Source: Bailinhaonella thermotolerans
GTDB taxonomy: Bacteria > Actinomycetota > Actinomycetes > Streptosporangiales > Streptosporangiaceae
Assembly (NCBI RefSeq): GCF_003594875.1
Contig: NZ_QZEY01000006.1
Location: 1-64,000 of the forward strand
Reading direction: 5' to 3'
Length of the DNA stretch: 64,000 nucleotides
Every line of letters starts with the position of its first letter. Within the stretch, counting starts at the first letter, position 1. A program made the translations under genes and the position numbers. Of this stretch, positions 19,544 through 27,876 are shown piece by piece. The notes under the pieces were generated by a model, which did no database searches, had not been told where the DNA came from, and saw only the letters and a list, made by a program, of their open reading frames with translations.

Positions 19544-20857
19544 TCACCGTAGGACCCGCTCCACCGCCCCGGGATCCCCTATCGGACCGGGGTAACCCCC
19601 TGACTTGCCCGCGCGATCCTCGGCCACCAGGCGCTCCAGCCGGGGGACGAGCTCCGCCGGGGTGGGCTCGGCCAGCATCTCGCGGCGCAGCCGGTCGGCG
19701 GCGGCCCGGGGGCCGGGGTCGTCCAGCAGCGCCGCCAGCGCGGCCCGGAAGCCGGCGGCGTCGAGCTCCGGCGGGGCGATGTAGCGGCCCGCGCCCTGGG
19801 CGGCCAGCCGCTTGGCCTTCACCGGGCAGTCCCAGGTGTTGGCGATCATCAGTTGCGGCACCCCGTTGAGCAGCGCGGCGCTGAACGTGCCGGCCCCGCC
19901 GTGGTGCACCGCCACCGCGCAGGTCGGCATCAGCAGGTTCATCGGCACGAAGTCGACGACGCGCACGTTGCCCGGCAGCGGCTCCAGCGCGGCGCGCTGC
20001 TGCGCGTCGAGCGTGGCCACCACCTCCACGTCCAGCTCGGCCGCCGCCGCCACCAGCTCGGCCGGGCCGAGCTTCCAGTCGTGCAGGAAGTCCGCCCCGG
20101 TACGGCCCAGCGTGAAGCAGACGCGCGGGCGCGCGGGCGGCTCGGCCAGCCAGCCGGGCATCACCGAGCGCCCGTTGTACGGCAGCGCCCGCATGCCCAC
20201 CACGGGCACCCCGGCCGGCAGCCGCAGGCTCGGCGGCATCGTGGTGTCGATGGTGAGCCGCCCGGTGACCGCCTCCTCGGTGAACGGGCGGGAGTACCGC
20301 CCCAGGGTCAGCGCCAGCCACTCGCCCACCGGGTCCTCCCAGTGGGCGCGCGGCTGCCGGTCGCGCAGTTCCAGGAAGGCGCGGCGGGCGCTGCCCAGCA
20401 CGTCGAGGCCCCACAGCGCCCGGACGTGCGCCGCCCCGCAGGCCTCGGCCGCGACGGCCCCCGCCAGGGTGAACGGCTCCCAGATCACCAGGTCCGGGCG
20501 CCACCGCCGGGCGAAGGCGACCAGTTCGTCCACCATCGCCGTGTTGTTGGTGGCGGCGAGCAGCAGCGGCGCGATCACCGTGTCGAAGTCCAGGGCCTGT
20601 TCCCAGGTGACCGGCTCGTCGCGGTCCTCGTGCACGCGGGGCGGGCCCATCGCCGCGCCCGGCCGCTCCCGCACCTCGTCCAGGGGCGGGTCGGTGCCGA
20701 CCGGGACCGCGGTCAGCCCGGAGGCGGTGATGGCGTCGGTCAGCGCGGGCTGGCTGGCCACCCGGACCTCATGCCCGGCGGCGGCCAGCGCCCAGCCGAG
20801 CGGCACCAGGCAGTTGTAGTGCGAGGCGAGGGCGAACGAGGTGAGCAGGACACGCAT
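19544..20857 (-). CDS. Macrolide-type glycosyltransferase (DesVII/EryCIII family)
   Basis: This 437-residue GT-B fold enzyme probably attaches a TDP-deoxysugar to the macrolactam. The N-terminal strand MRVLLTSFALASHYNCLVPL holds the catalytic-His region of this family, and HHGGAGTFSAALLNGVPQ is the nucleotide-sugar donor motif in the C-terminal half. Its start codon shares one base with the stop of the P450-like gene upstream (TGATG), which implies translational coupling and equal amounts of the two proteins. That is the arrangement of DesVIII-DesVII and EryCII-EryCIII pairs, where the partner is needed for activity. No sugar biosynthesis gene is visible in this window, so the donor is unknown. 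A basic, low-complexity tail closes the protein. Confidence 0.92.
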   Translation of the reverse strand: MRVLLTSFALASHYNCLVPLGWALAAAGHEVRVASQPALTDAITASGLTAVPVGTDPPLDEVRERPGAAMGPPRVHEDRDEPVTWEQALDFDTVIAPLLLAATNNTAMVDELVAFARRWRPDLVIWEPFTLAGAVAAEACGAAHVRALWGLDVLGSARRAFLELRDRQPRAHWEDPVGEWLALTLGRYSRPFTEEAVTGRLTIDTTMPPSLRLPAGVPVVGMRALPYNGRSVMPGWLAEPPARPRVCFTLGRTGADFLHDWKLGPAELVAAAAELDVEVVATLDAQQRAALEPLPGNVRVVDFVPMNLLMPTCAVAVHHGGAGTFSAALLNGVPQLMIANTWDCPVKAKRLAAQGAGRYIAPPELDAAGFRAALAALLDDPGPRAAADRLRREMLAEPTPAELVPRLERLVAEDRAGKSGGYPGPIGDPGAVERVLR

Positions 20858-22059
20858 CAGTTCTCTCCAAGCCCGAGCACGGGCAGCTCGACGGGGCCGC
20901 GCGCCACGGGGGCGCGCCGCCGGTACACCGGGGCGCCGGCCGGCCGCAGGTCCGGCCGTTCCTCGGCGAGGACCCGCAGCGCCACCTCGGCCTGCGCGCG
21001 CACCACCGGGGCGGCGGGGAGGTGGTGGAGGCCGCCGGCGAACGCGAGCGGCGCGGGCCCGGCCTCCCGGTCGAGGCGGAAGCGGTCCGGATCCGGGTGC
21101 CGGGCCGGGTCCCGCCCCGCGGCCGCGGTGATCATCACGAGGTGGCCGCCCGCGGGCAGCTCCGTTCCGGCCGTTTCGACGGGGGCCGCGGCCACCCGGG
21201 CCTCCGCCTGCACCGGCGGGTCGTACCGCAGCGTCTCCGCCACGGCGGCGCCGGCCAGCTCCGGGTCCCGGCACAGCGCCGCCCACTGTCCGGGCTCGGC
21301 CAGCAGCGCGCGGACCGCGTTGCCCACCAGGTGCGCGGTGGCCGGGGCGGCGGTGGTGGACAGCAGCACGCGTACGGCCCGGCCGGGCTCGTCCGGGGCG
21401 TCGGGGGCCTCGCCGAACAGCGCGTCGAGGCCGGCCACCGCGGCCTCGACCCGGCGGACCAGGGGCAGCGGCTGGGCGGCGAGCAGGGAGTCCGGCAGCG
21501 CCGCGGACTCCGCGCAGCACTCCGCGTACCTCGGCAGCGCGGGGCCGGGGACGCCGAGCAGCGCCCCGGTGGCGGCGGCGGCCACCGGCCAGGCGTACCC
21601 GGCCATGAGGTCGCCGCCGGTGACCCGGCCGAGGGCGGCCCGGCACTCCCGTTCGACGGTCTTGCGATGCGCGGCGAGCGCCTCCTGGTCGACCAGGGGC
21701 CGCCAGTGGGCGCGCAGCCGCTCGTGCTCGCCGGCCTCGGCGCCCAGCGTGCCGTACCCGTAGAAGGGCAGCGGCTGCTCGGCGGCGGGCGCGCCGTCCG
21801 GGCCCGCCATCCGCCAGCGCGAGTCGGCCAGGGCCCCGGCGATCACCTCCGGGTCCGCGGTCACCCAGCTCCCTGTCGCGCTGCGGTGGATCGGGCCGCG
21901 CTCGCGGATCGCGGCGTAGTGGGGGTACGGATCATCGGCGCCGCGCAGGACCAGGGCGTAGGGATCGCCCAGGCTGCCCAGCACCCGCTGCGTGGCGCGG
22001 ATGTTGAGCAGGCGCAGGCCCAACTCGTAATCGGCTACTGGGTTGGCGCCCTCGGGCAT
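20857..22059 (-). CDS. Cytochrome P450-like glycosyltransferase partner without heme cysteine (EryCII/DesVIII type)
   Basis: This 400-residue protein keeps the P450 fold. ETLRYDPP is the ExxR helix, followed by ITAAAGRDPARHPDPDRF. The I-helix segment reads TTAAPATAH instead of the oxygen-binding AGxxTT, and the heme loop (about residue 340) reads FAGGLHHLPAA: the Cys ligand expected two residues after the second His is Leu. It therefore cannot bind heme as a normal P450. Known relatives act as allosteric activators of deoxysugar transferases, and its gene is translationally coupled to one. It is the first gene of the operon and has a good ribosome site (AGGTGGAGG). A CCCCTA box pair and a possible -10 element lie just upstream. 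Confidence 0.9.
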   Translation of the reverse strand: MPEGANPVADYELGLRLLNIRATQRVLGSLGDPYALVLRGADDPYPHYAAIRERGPIHRSATGSWVTADPEVIAGALADSRWRMAGPDGAPAAEQPLPFYGYGTLGAEAGEHERLRAHWRPLVDQEALAAHRKTVERECRAALGRVTGGDLMAGYAWPVAAAATGALLGVPGPALPRYAECCAESAALPDSLLAAQPLPLVRRVEAAVAGLDALFGEAPDAPDEPGRAVRVLLSTTAAPATAHLVGNAVRALLAEPGQWAALCRDPELAGAAVAETLRYDPPVQAEARVAAAPVETAGTELPAGGHLVMITAAAGRDPARHPDPDRFRLDREAGPAPLAFAGGLHHLPAAPVVRAQAEVALRVLAEERPDLRPAGAPVYRRRAPVARGPVELPVLGLGEN

Positions 22060-22138
22060 GGTGCCTCCACCTCGCCGGCGATCAGATCGACGATCGCCAC
22101 GGTAGGTGCGTCCATCGCCCCTAGATCAACCCCTAATG
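22060..22138 (-). promoter_or_regulatory. Promoter of the glycosyltransferase/mutase operon with paired CCCCTA boxes
   Basis: CCCCTA occurs at 22118-22123 and again at 22130-22135 (12-bp spacing). Read leftwards, a candidate -10 TACCGT lies 13 nt after the boxes (22099-22104), leaving a leader of about 30 nt with a strong ribosome site. The boxes sit where a -35 element would be, typical for an activator-dependent promoter. Confidence 0.5.
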
Positions 22139-22186
22139 GGCCTCACCCCGGCCCCACGAACCAGGTGTGGGGGCCGGGGTGAGGCC
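22139..22186. terminator. Strong intrinsic terminator after the MFS gene
   Basis: A perfect 17-bp stem (22139-22155 with 22170-22186, GGCCTCACCCCGGCCCC on the left arm) surrounds a 14-nt loop. It lies downstream of the leftward MFS gene and directly in front of the next promoter, insulating the P450/glycosyltransferase operon. The stretch 22187-22340 between it and the MFS stop contains nothing else recognisable. Confidence 0.8.
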
Positions 22187-22340
22187 AGGGGGAGCCCGGG
22201 CACGGCGCCTTCACCGCACGTCAGCGCGCCCGCGCCACGCGACGCCGCCGCGGCGCCACGCGGCGGGCTCGGCGCTGCTCAGCACGGCTCAGCGCGACGC
22301 ACACGGCTCAACGCCTCGGAGCCGTTTCCCGGGCCGCCCC

Positions 22341-23879
22341 TCAGTGGACCTCGGTCTCCGCGTGCTTGATGGTGGCGCCGCGCAGCGCGAACAGCGCGAC
22401 GGCGGCCAGCGCCACCATGAGCGCCGCGGTCACGTAGAGCGGCACCTGCATGCCGAGGGTGAACGCCGACCGGGCGGCCGCGGCGAGCTGGGCGCCGAGC
22501 TGCCCGGACAGCTCGCCGGCGATCGCGAGCGCCGCCGAGAGGGTCTCGGACGCCGCCGCGGTCTCGGCCTCGGGCAGCCCCTCGGGCACGGTGTCCAGCA
22601 GCGTCCGGCTGTAGACGGCGGTGCTGATCAGGCCCATGAGCGCGATGCCCAGCGCCGTCCCCAGCTCCAGGCTGGTCTCCGACAGCGCGGAGGCCCGCGC
22701 GGACCGCTCGGGCGGGACGCTGCCGAGGACGATGTCCACCGCCACCGTGGCCACGATCCCGGTGCCCGCGCCGACCAGGATCGTCCCGGGCACGAGCACC
22801 GCCAGCCCGGAGTCCACCTGGACCTGCGCCATGAGCAGCAGGCCGGCGCCCATGAGCAGCGGCCCGGCCGCGAAGATCGGCCCGGGCCGGACCCGCTGCG
22901 CGAGGTAGCCGGCGACCACCGCCGCGACGATCACCCCGGCCCCGGCCGGCATCTGCCACAGCGCCGCGGGCAGCGGGCTCAGCCCCAGCACCTGCTGGAG
23001 GTACGGCGAGGCGAGGTAGGTGCCGCCGGTGAGGGCGAACATGACCAGCGCGTAGCCGCTCACCGCGGTCGCGAAGACGGGCCGCCGGAAGAGGTCGATG
23101 TCGATCATCGGATCGGCCAGCCGGCGTTGCCTGCGCACGAACGCCACGCCGAAGGCGACACCCGCGGCGAGCGCGCCGACCGCCCAGAGCGACGGCTCCT
23201 CCAGGGCGAGCTGCTTCAGCCCGTAGATCAGCGGCAGCACCGCGGCCAGCGACAGCACCGCGCCGAGCAGGTCGAAGCGCCCCTTGCGGGGGTCCATGGA
23301 CTCCGGCAGCAGCATCACGCCGGCGATCAGCAGCAGCACCATGAACGGCACGTTGATCAGGAAGACGGAGCCCCACCAGAAGTACTCCAGCAGAAAGCCG
23401 CCCAGCGGCGGGCCGAGCACCACGCCTCCCGACGAGCCGGCGGTCCAGATGCCCACCGCCATCTTGCGCTGCCCGGGATCCCGGAACAGCGTGCGGATGA
23501 GCGCCAGCGTGGACGGCATGAGCGTGGCCGCGCCGACGCCCAGCAGCACCCGCGCGGCGATCAGCAGTTCGGGCGAGGTCGAGTAGGCCGCGGCGGCCGA
23601 GCCGACGCCGAAGACCACGGCGCCGCCCAGCAGCACGCGCCGCCGGCCGATCCGGTCGCCCAGCGCGCCCATCGTCATCAGCAGACCGGCGAGCACGAAC
23701 GTGTAGATGTCCATGATCCACAGCAGTTCGGTGCCGGTGGGCCGGAGCCCCGCGGTGATCCAGGGGACGGCGAGGAACAGGATGGTGATGGAGTTGGACA
23801 GCAAGATCACGGGAATGGTGAGTACGGCCAGGCCGAGCCACTCGCGAGGTCCCGCGCCGGCGGGAGTCATCTGCGCCAT
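22341..23879 (-). CDS. MFS multidrug exporter, DHA2 family (14 TM)
   Basis: This 512-residue membrane protein is built like 14-helix drug:proton antiporters of the EmrB/QacA type. After the first helix come LWIMDIYTFVLAGLLMTMGALGDRIGRRRVLL (helix 2 and the signature loop), the motif C region GSSGGVVLGPPLGG, and RRPVFATAVSGYALVMFAL in the second half, with a final pair of helices at the C terminus. It probably exports the cluster product and gives self-resistance. It is divergent from a TetR regulator, 58 bp away. The ATG at 23879 has no ribosome site, but TACAAT lies 7 nt upstream, so the mRNA is probably leaderless; an ATG three codons inside is an alternative. Confidence 0.92.
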   Translation of the reverse strand: MAQMTPAGAGPREWLGLAVLTIPVILLSNSITILFLAVPWITAGLRPTGTELLWIMDIYTFVLAGLLMTMGALGDRIGRRRVLLGGAVVFGVGSAAAAYSTSPELLIAARVLLGVGAATLMPSTLALIRTLFRDPGQRKMAVGIWTAGSSGGVVLGPPLGGFLLEYFWWGSVFLINVPFMVLLLIAGVMLLPESMDPRKGRFDLLGAVLSLAAVLPLIYGLKQLALEEPSLWAVGALAAGVAFGVAFVRRQRRLADPMIDIDLFRRPVFATAVSGYALVMFALTGGTYLASPYLQQVLGLSPLPAALWQMPAGAGVIVAAVVAGYLAQRVRPGPIFAAGPLLMGAGLLLMAQVQVDSGLAVLVPGTILVGAGTGIVATVAVDIVLGSVPPERSARASALSETSLELGTALGIALMGLISTAVYSRTLLDTVPEGLPEAETAAASETLSAALAIAGELSGQLGAQLAAAARSAFTLGMQVPLYVTAALMVALAAVALFALRGATIKHAETEVH

Positions 23880-23937
23880 GCCCGGAATTGTACAACCGTA
23901 TAGGACGGACGTATGGATAGATGGTAGAATCTCGACC
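23880..23937. promoter_or_regulatory. Divergent promoter/operator between MFS and TetR genes
   Basis: Both genes have a -10 hexamer exactly 7 nt from their start codon: TAGAAT at 23925-23930 for the regulator and TACAAT (complement of 23887-23892) for the exporter. Between them lies an imperfect inverted repeat (CGTATAGGACGGACGTATG, about 23897-23915), a likely TetR operator that could block both promoters. Confidence 0.6.
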
Positions 23938-24576
23938 ATGGGACATCGGGAGCAACTCCTCGAAGGCGCGAAGCGGTGCATCATGGAGCGCGGCTACGCG
24001 CACACCACCGCCCGGCACATCGTCGCCGCCTCCGGGGCGAACCTCGCCTCCATCGGCTACCACTTCGGCTCCAAGGAGGCCCTGCTCCGCGAGGCCCTCA
24101 TCGAGATGACCCAGGACTGGGTCGACCTGTGGCGGGTCGCCGTGCCCACGCACGCCGCCGACCCCCTGGAGGGCTTCGAGAAGACCTGGGCGCAGGTGGT
24201 CGAGAGCTTCGCGGAGAACCGCCCCCTCCTGGCCGCCAACTTCGAGGCGCTCACCTGCGCCGAGCACGCCCCGGACCTGCGTGAGCGGCTGAGCGACGCC
24301 CTCGAGTCGGCCGCGGCCCCCGACGGCCTGGCCAACCTGCTCGGCGTGGAGGGGGCGCTCGACGAGGAGTCCGCCCGGGCGGTGGGCAGGCTCTACCTCA
24401 CCCTGCTCCAGGGGCTGATGGCGCAATGGCTGATCAGCCCCGACCTGGTCTCCGTGACCGATCTGACCGACGGGCTGCGCGTGCTCCTGCGCCAGCCCCC
24501 CATCCACCGGCGCGGGGGGCACCCGCGCCCCGAGCGCGAGGTACTCGGCACCGCATCGTCGGCGAACAACGGCTGA
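23938..24576 (+). CDS. TetR-family repressor of the adjacent exporter
   Basis: This 212-residue regulator has the TetR N-terminal helix-turn-helix (about residues 8-50; ATTARHIVAASG then SIGYHFGSKEALLREAL). A C-terminal ligand domain with a run of helices ending around LLQGLMAQWLIS follows, then an Arg/Pro-rich tail. The divergent arrangement with the DHA2 exporter and the shared 58-bp control region suggest that it represses export until the product or a precursor binds. The ATG at 23938 is directly preceded by a TAGAAT -10 box and no Shine-Dalgarno sequence, consistent with leaderless translation. A short ABC ATPase-like gene follows 19 nt downstream. Confidence 0.9.
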   Translation: MGHREQLLEGAKRCIMERGYAHTTARHIVAASGANLASIGYHFGSKEALLREALIEMTQDWVDLWRVAVPTHAADPLEGFEKTWAQVVESFAENRPLLAANFEALTCAEHAPDLRERLSDALESAAAPDGLANLLGVEGALDEESARAVGRLYLTLLQGLMAQWLISPDLVSVTDLTDGLRVLLRQPPIHRRGGHPRPEREVLGTASSANNG

Positions 24577-24595
24577 GCTGATTCGGGGGACACTG

Positions 24596-24925
24596 ATGTT
24601 CCAGAAGCCACTATCGTCCGTCACCACGCCGTTCACCCTCGCCGGCAACTCCGACATCCCGGATCACTGGACCGGCCGCGACCTGCTCACCTCGGTCATC
24701 CTCTGGTACGGGCTGGACCCGGTGCTGGCCGCCCAGCGCGCGGAGGAGCTGCTCGGCCCCTGGGAGCTGGCCGAGGCGGAGATCACTCCCGTGCGGGAGT
24801 ACTCCCCCGGCATGGTCAGGAAGATGAGCCTGCTGGTCACCCTGCTGCCCGAGCCGCAGCCGCTGGCGCTCGACGCGCTGCTGACCGACGCCGACCACGC
24901 CTCGCGCTCGTGGATGACCGCGTGA
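24596..24925 (+). pseudogene. Half-sized, degenerate ABC transporter ATPase
   Basis: This 109-residue reading frame corresponds only to the helical and Walker B half of a drug-type ABC ATPase. TGRDLLTSVILWYGLD matches the region before the signature, EYSPGMVRKMSLLVTLL is the LSGGM signature with the second Gly replaced by Pro, and PLALDALL is Walker B with the catalytic Glu lost. Walker A is absent. It cannot hydrolyse ATP alone and no permease is near, so it is most simply a remnant. However, it has a purine-rich ribosome site, a clean start 19 nt after the TetR stop and intact codon bias, so a small expressed regulatory protein cannot be excluded. Confidence 0.6.
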
Positions 24926-25034
24926 CCGCCGCCACCCCGTCCGGCCCACCCGGACAGTCCGGGCGGTCCGGACAGTCAGGGTCGTCCGGGAAGTCCGAGC
25001 CGTCCGGGTCGTCCGGGCCGCTCCGCGTGTCCGT

Positions 25035-25068
25035 CCCCGCCGGCGCGCGGGGCGGCGCGCCGGCGGGG
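25035..25068. terminator. Bidirectional terminator hairpin
   Basis: CCCCGCCGGCGCGC (25035-25048) pairs perfectly with 25055-25068 around a 6-nt loop. It lies between the convergent ABC remnant and LAL regulator. The rest of the gap (24926-25034) is made of short degenerate TCCGG/GTCCGG repeats without coding signal. Confidence 0.7.
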
Positions 25069-25101
25069 GCGGCTCTCCCGCCGGGCGTGGCGGGGCCGTC
25101 C

Positions 25102-27876
25102 TCAGACGGGATAGGTCTCCTTCGACGAGTCCCGTACGCCCAGGGACAGCTCGGTCGGCAGGTCGGCGCGCCGCTTCACGTTGAGCTTGCGGTACACCCG
25201 GGTGAGGTGCTGCTCCACCGTGCTGACCGTGATGAACAGGCGCTGGCTGATCTCCCGGTTGGTGTAGCCGAAGGCGGCCAGCGAGGCGACGCGGCGTTCG
25301 GCGTCGCTGAGCGCCGCCACCTCGCCCATGCCGCCGCCGCTGTCCTCCTCGCGCGGCTGCAGCCGCGCCGACAGCGGGCCGGCCTCGCACGCCTTGGCGA
25401 TCTGCTTGGCCCGCCGGGCCATGAGCCGGGCCCGGGTGATGTCGCCGAGCTCCTGGTAGGCGTCGCTGAGATCCGCGTACGCCCAGCCGAGCTCCAGCAG
25501 GTCCCCGGAGCGCTGCAGCAGTGACATCGCCTCCTGCAGCCGCGCCGGCCGCTGCCGCAGCTCGGTGACCGACGCGAGCAGGCGCAGCGCCCTGCCGCGC
25601 ACCCGCGGGTGGGTGCCGCCGGGCATCGACAACTGCTCGGTGATCTTCTGCCGGGCCTCCTCGACCGCGCCGATCCGCAGGTACATCCGGGCGACCGCGC
25701 AGCGCCAGTCCGCGAGCGCGGGGATGTCCAGGTCCCACGCGCGCAGCAGCTCGCCGCACTCGTGGAAGTCGCTCAGCGCCGCCCGGGTGCGGTCCGTGGC
25801 GAGGTAGTACTCCCCCCTGGCCTGCAGGAACAGCGGCCACAGCGTGGTATGCGGCAGGTCGTCGGGGATTCCGCGCTTGATGATCTCCGCCGCCTCGTCC
25901 AGGTCCCCCATGGCGACGGTGGCGCGCAGCAGCACCGTCAGCGGCAGCCCGAGGACGACCCCCCAGCCGGTCCGCGACATCCCGCTCAGCGCCTGCCGGG
26001 CGTACCTCCTGGCGTCGCCCAGCTCGCCGTTCTGCACGGCCAGCCACGACCGGATCCCGGCGAGCGCGGCCGTCCAGCGCGGGAACCCCCGCGCCGCCCC
26101 CTCGGTGCCGAGCGACTCGCACCACCGCACCGCCTCCTGGCGGCGGCCCGCGTGGGCCAGGGTGAACAGCGCGCCGACGACGGCCTCCAGCTCCGCCTCG
26201 GCCAGGTTGCAGCTCTCCAGCAGCTCCTGGGCGGCGCCGACGACGTCCTCCTCGGCCTTGCCCAGCAGCACGTTGCGCAGCGCGAACTCCCGCGCGTCGC
26301 CGCCGCCCGCGGGCTCGCCCGCCTCGCCCTCGACGAACAGGGAGGGGAAGATCAGCCGCACCCACTCCCGGGTGAGGCAGAGCCGGTCCTTCCCCCGGGG
26401 CGGGGTATCGCGCGAGGGCGCCGTCCAGTCGTAGACGCGGGACGCCCGGCGGATCCGGCCATGCCACAGCAGATACCTGCTCAGGGCCCGGGCGTCGGCG
26501 TCGGCGAGCCGGCCGCGCCCGAAGGCGTCCTCCAGCGGGGCCAGGAAGCGCAGCGCGGCGGCGGGCCGATGGCACCAGTTCGCCCTGGCCAGCTCGGTCA
26601 GGATCGCCGCCCGCGCCGGCTCGTCGTCGCAGATGCGCCGGGCCAGCTCCAGGCAACTGATCGTCCGGTCCGGGTCGTCGTGCACGAGCGCCGCCTGGGC
26701 GGCCTCGCGCAGCACCGCCACCATCCACGGCTCCCCCTCGGCCGGGGTGGCCGGGCTGGCGGTCAGCAGGTGTTCGGCGATGTCCCCGGCCTCGGCGCCG
26801 AGCTGGTACATGATCCGCGCGGCGCGCATGTGCATCACGGACTGGCGGTCGGGGCTCAGGTCCCGGAGTACGGCCTTGCGCATGGTCGGATGTCGGAACT
26901 GGTTCGCCCGCAGCAGCCCGGCCCAGTCCAGGGCCTCCAGGGCGGGCAGCACGTAGGCGGGCTTGACGCCGAGCAACTGCGCCACCGACCCGGTGCTGGC
27001 CGAACGGCCCAGCAGGGCGACGCCGCGGGCCGCGTCCAGGACCCGTGGATCCCAGCGGTGCAGGCAGGACAGGACGGCCTGGTGGAGGTGGCGGCCGACG
27101 CCCGGCTGGCAGCCCTCCGGCGACCAGCCGCCCTGCGCCACGTCCCAGTAGTCCTGCACCATGGCGTGCAGGAGGAGCGGGTTCCCGCCGCTGAGCCGGT
27201 GGTACTCCGGGGCCAGCCGGACGGCCGGCTCGGCGCCCACCGCGTCCCGGAGGAGTTCCTCCACCCCGCCCTGCGAGAGCCCGGTGACCCGTACCTGGAC
27301 GCAGTTGGGCTGCCGCGTGAGCTCGGCGCTGAACAGGGAGTTCACCGAGCGGCGCTGCGACAGCGAGGTCACGGCCAGCAGCAGCGGCGCGTTCGCCATG
27401 CGCCGCTGGATGTAGAGCAGGGCCTGCAGGCTCGGGCCGTCCGCGTAGTGCACGTCGTCGACGGCCAGCAGGATCGGCTGCCGCTTGGTGAGCTCCACGA
27501 GGACCCCGCACAGCCGGGCCGCGACATGGGTGAGATTCTGCCCGAGCACCACGGGGTCGGGCACCCCGGAGATTCCGTTGACGGGTTCTGGGACGAGTGT
27601 CTGCTCCACCTCGTCGGTCAGTTCCTGGGGCAACTCCGCGGACCGGAACAACTGTCCCAGAGTCCCCAGGGGAAACATTCGTTCCGCCCGCGAGCCGGCG
27701 CTTTTCATGAGGAAAAACCCCGCCGCGGCCGCGTCGTTCGCACAGGCCTGCAGTAACGCGCTCTTGCCCATGGCGCCGGGACCGGTTATCACCATGACTC
27801 CGCCGACCCCGCGCCGCGCCTTCTCAATTAGGCTGTGGAAGTTCGCCAGCGCCTCTGCACGTTCGATGAGCTGCAT
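25102..27876 (-). CDS. LAL-family (large LuxR) pathway regulator
   Basis: This 924-residue transcription factor has an N-terminal AAA-like ATPase with Walker A GPGAMGKSALL (about residues 32-42) and Walker B LLAVDDVHYAD (about 137-147). A long helical repeat region follows, and a C-terminal LuxR helix-turn-helix occupies about residues 860-915 (LSDAERRVASLAAFGYTNREIS, then TVSTVEQHLTRVYRKL). Such regulators usually activate macrolide, polyene and macrolactam clusters. Its place at the cluster edge makes it the main candidate for a pathway activator and for binding the recurring CCCCTA boxes, though that link is inference. The ATG at 27876 has GGAGG 10 nt upstream. The Walker A codons include an ATA, rare in this DNA. 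Confidence 0.93.
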   Translation of the reverse strand: MQLIERAEALANFHSLIEKARRGVGGVMVITGPGAMGKSALLQACANDAAAAGFFLMKSAGSRAERMFPLGTLGQLFRSAELPQELTDEVEQTLVPEPVNGISGVPDPVVLGQNLTHVAARLCGVLVELTKRQPILLAVDDVHYADGPSLQALLYIQRRMANAPLLLAVTSLSQRRSVNSLFSAELTRQPNCVQVRVTGLSQGGVEELLRDAVGAEPAVRLAPEYHRLSGGNPLLLHAMVQDYWDVAQGGWSPEGCQPGVGRHLHQAVLSCLHRWDPRVLDAARGVALLGRSASTGSVAQLLGVKPAYVLPALEALDWAGLLRANQFRHPTMRKAVLRDLSPDRQSVMHMRAARIMYQLGAEAGDIAEHLLTASPATPAEGEPWMVAVLREAAQAALVHDDPDRTISCLELARRICDDEPARAAILTELARANWCHRPAAALRFLAPLEDAFGRGRLADADARALSRYLLWHGRIRRASRVYDWTAPSRDTPPRGKDRLCLTREWVRLIFPSLFVEGEAGEPAGGGDAREFALRNVLLGKAEEDVVGAAQELLESCNLAEAELEAVVGALFTLAHAGRRQEAVRWCESLGTEGAARGFPRWTAALAGIRSWLAVQNGELGDARRYARQALSGMSRTGWGVVLGLPLTVLLRATVAMGDLDEAAEIIKRGIPDDLPHTTLWPLFLQARGEYYLATDRTRAALSDFHECGELLRAWDLDIPALADWRCAVARMYLRIGAVEEARQKITEQLSMPGGTHPRVRGRALRLLASVTELRQRPARLQEAMSLLQRSGDLLELGWAYADLSDAYQELGDITRARLMARRAKQIAKACEAGPLSARLQPREEDSGGGMGEVAALSDAERRVASLAAFGYTNREISQRLFITVSTVEQHLTRVYRKLNVKRRADLPTELSLGVRDSSKETYPV

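Noticed and set aside
20857-22059. Functional cytochrome P450 tailoring oxidase
   Set aside because: The heme-ligating Cys and the I-helix motif are missing, and coupling to a glycosyltransferase points to an activator role.
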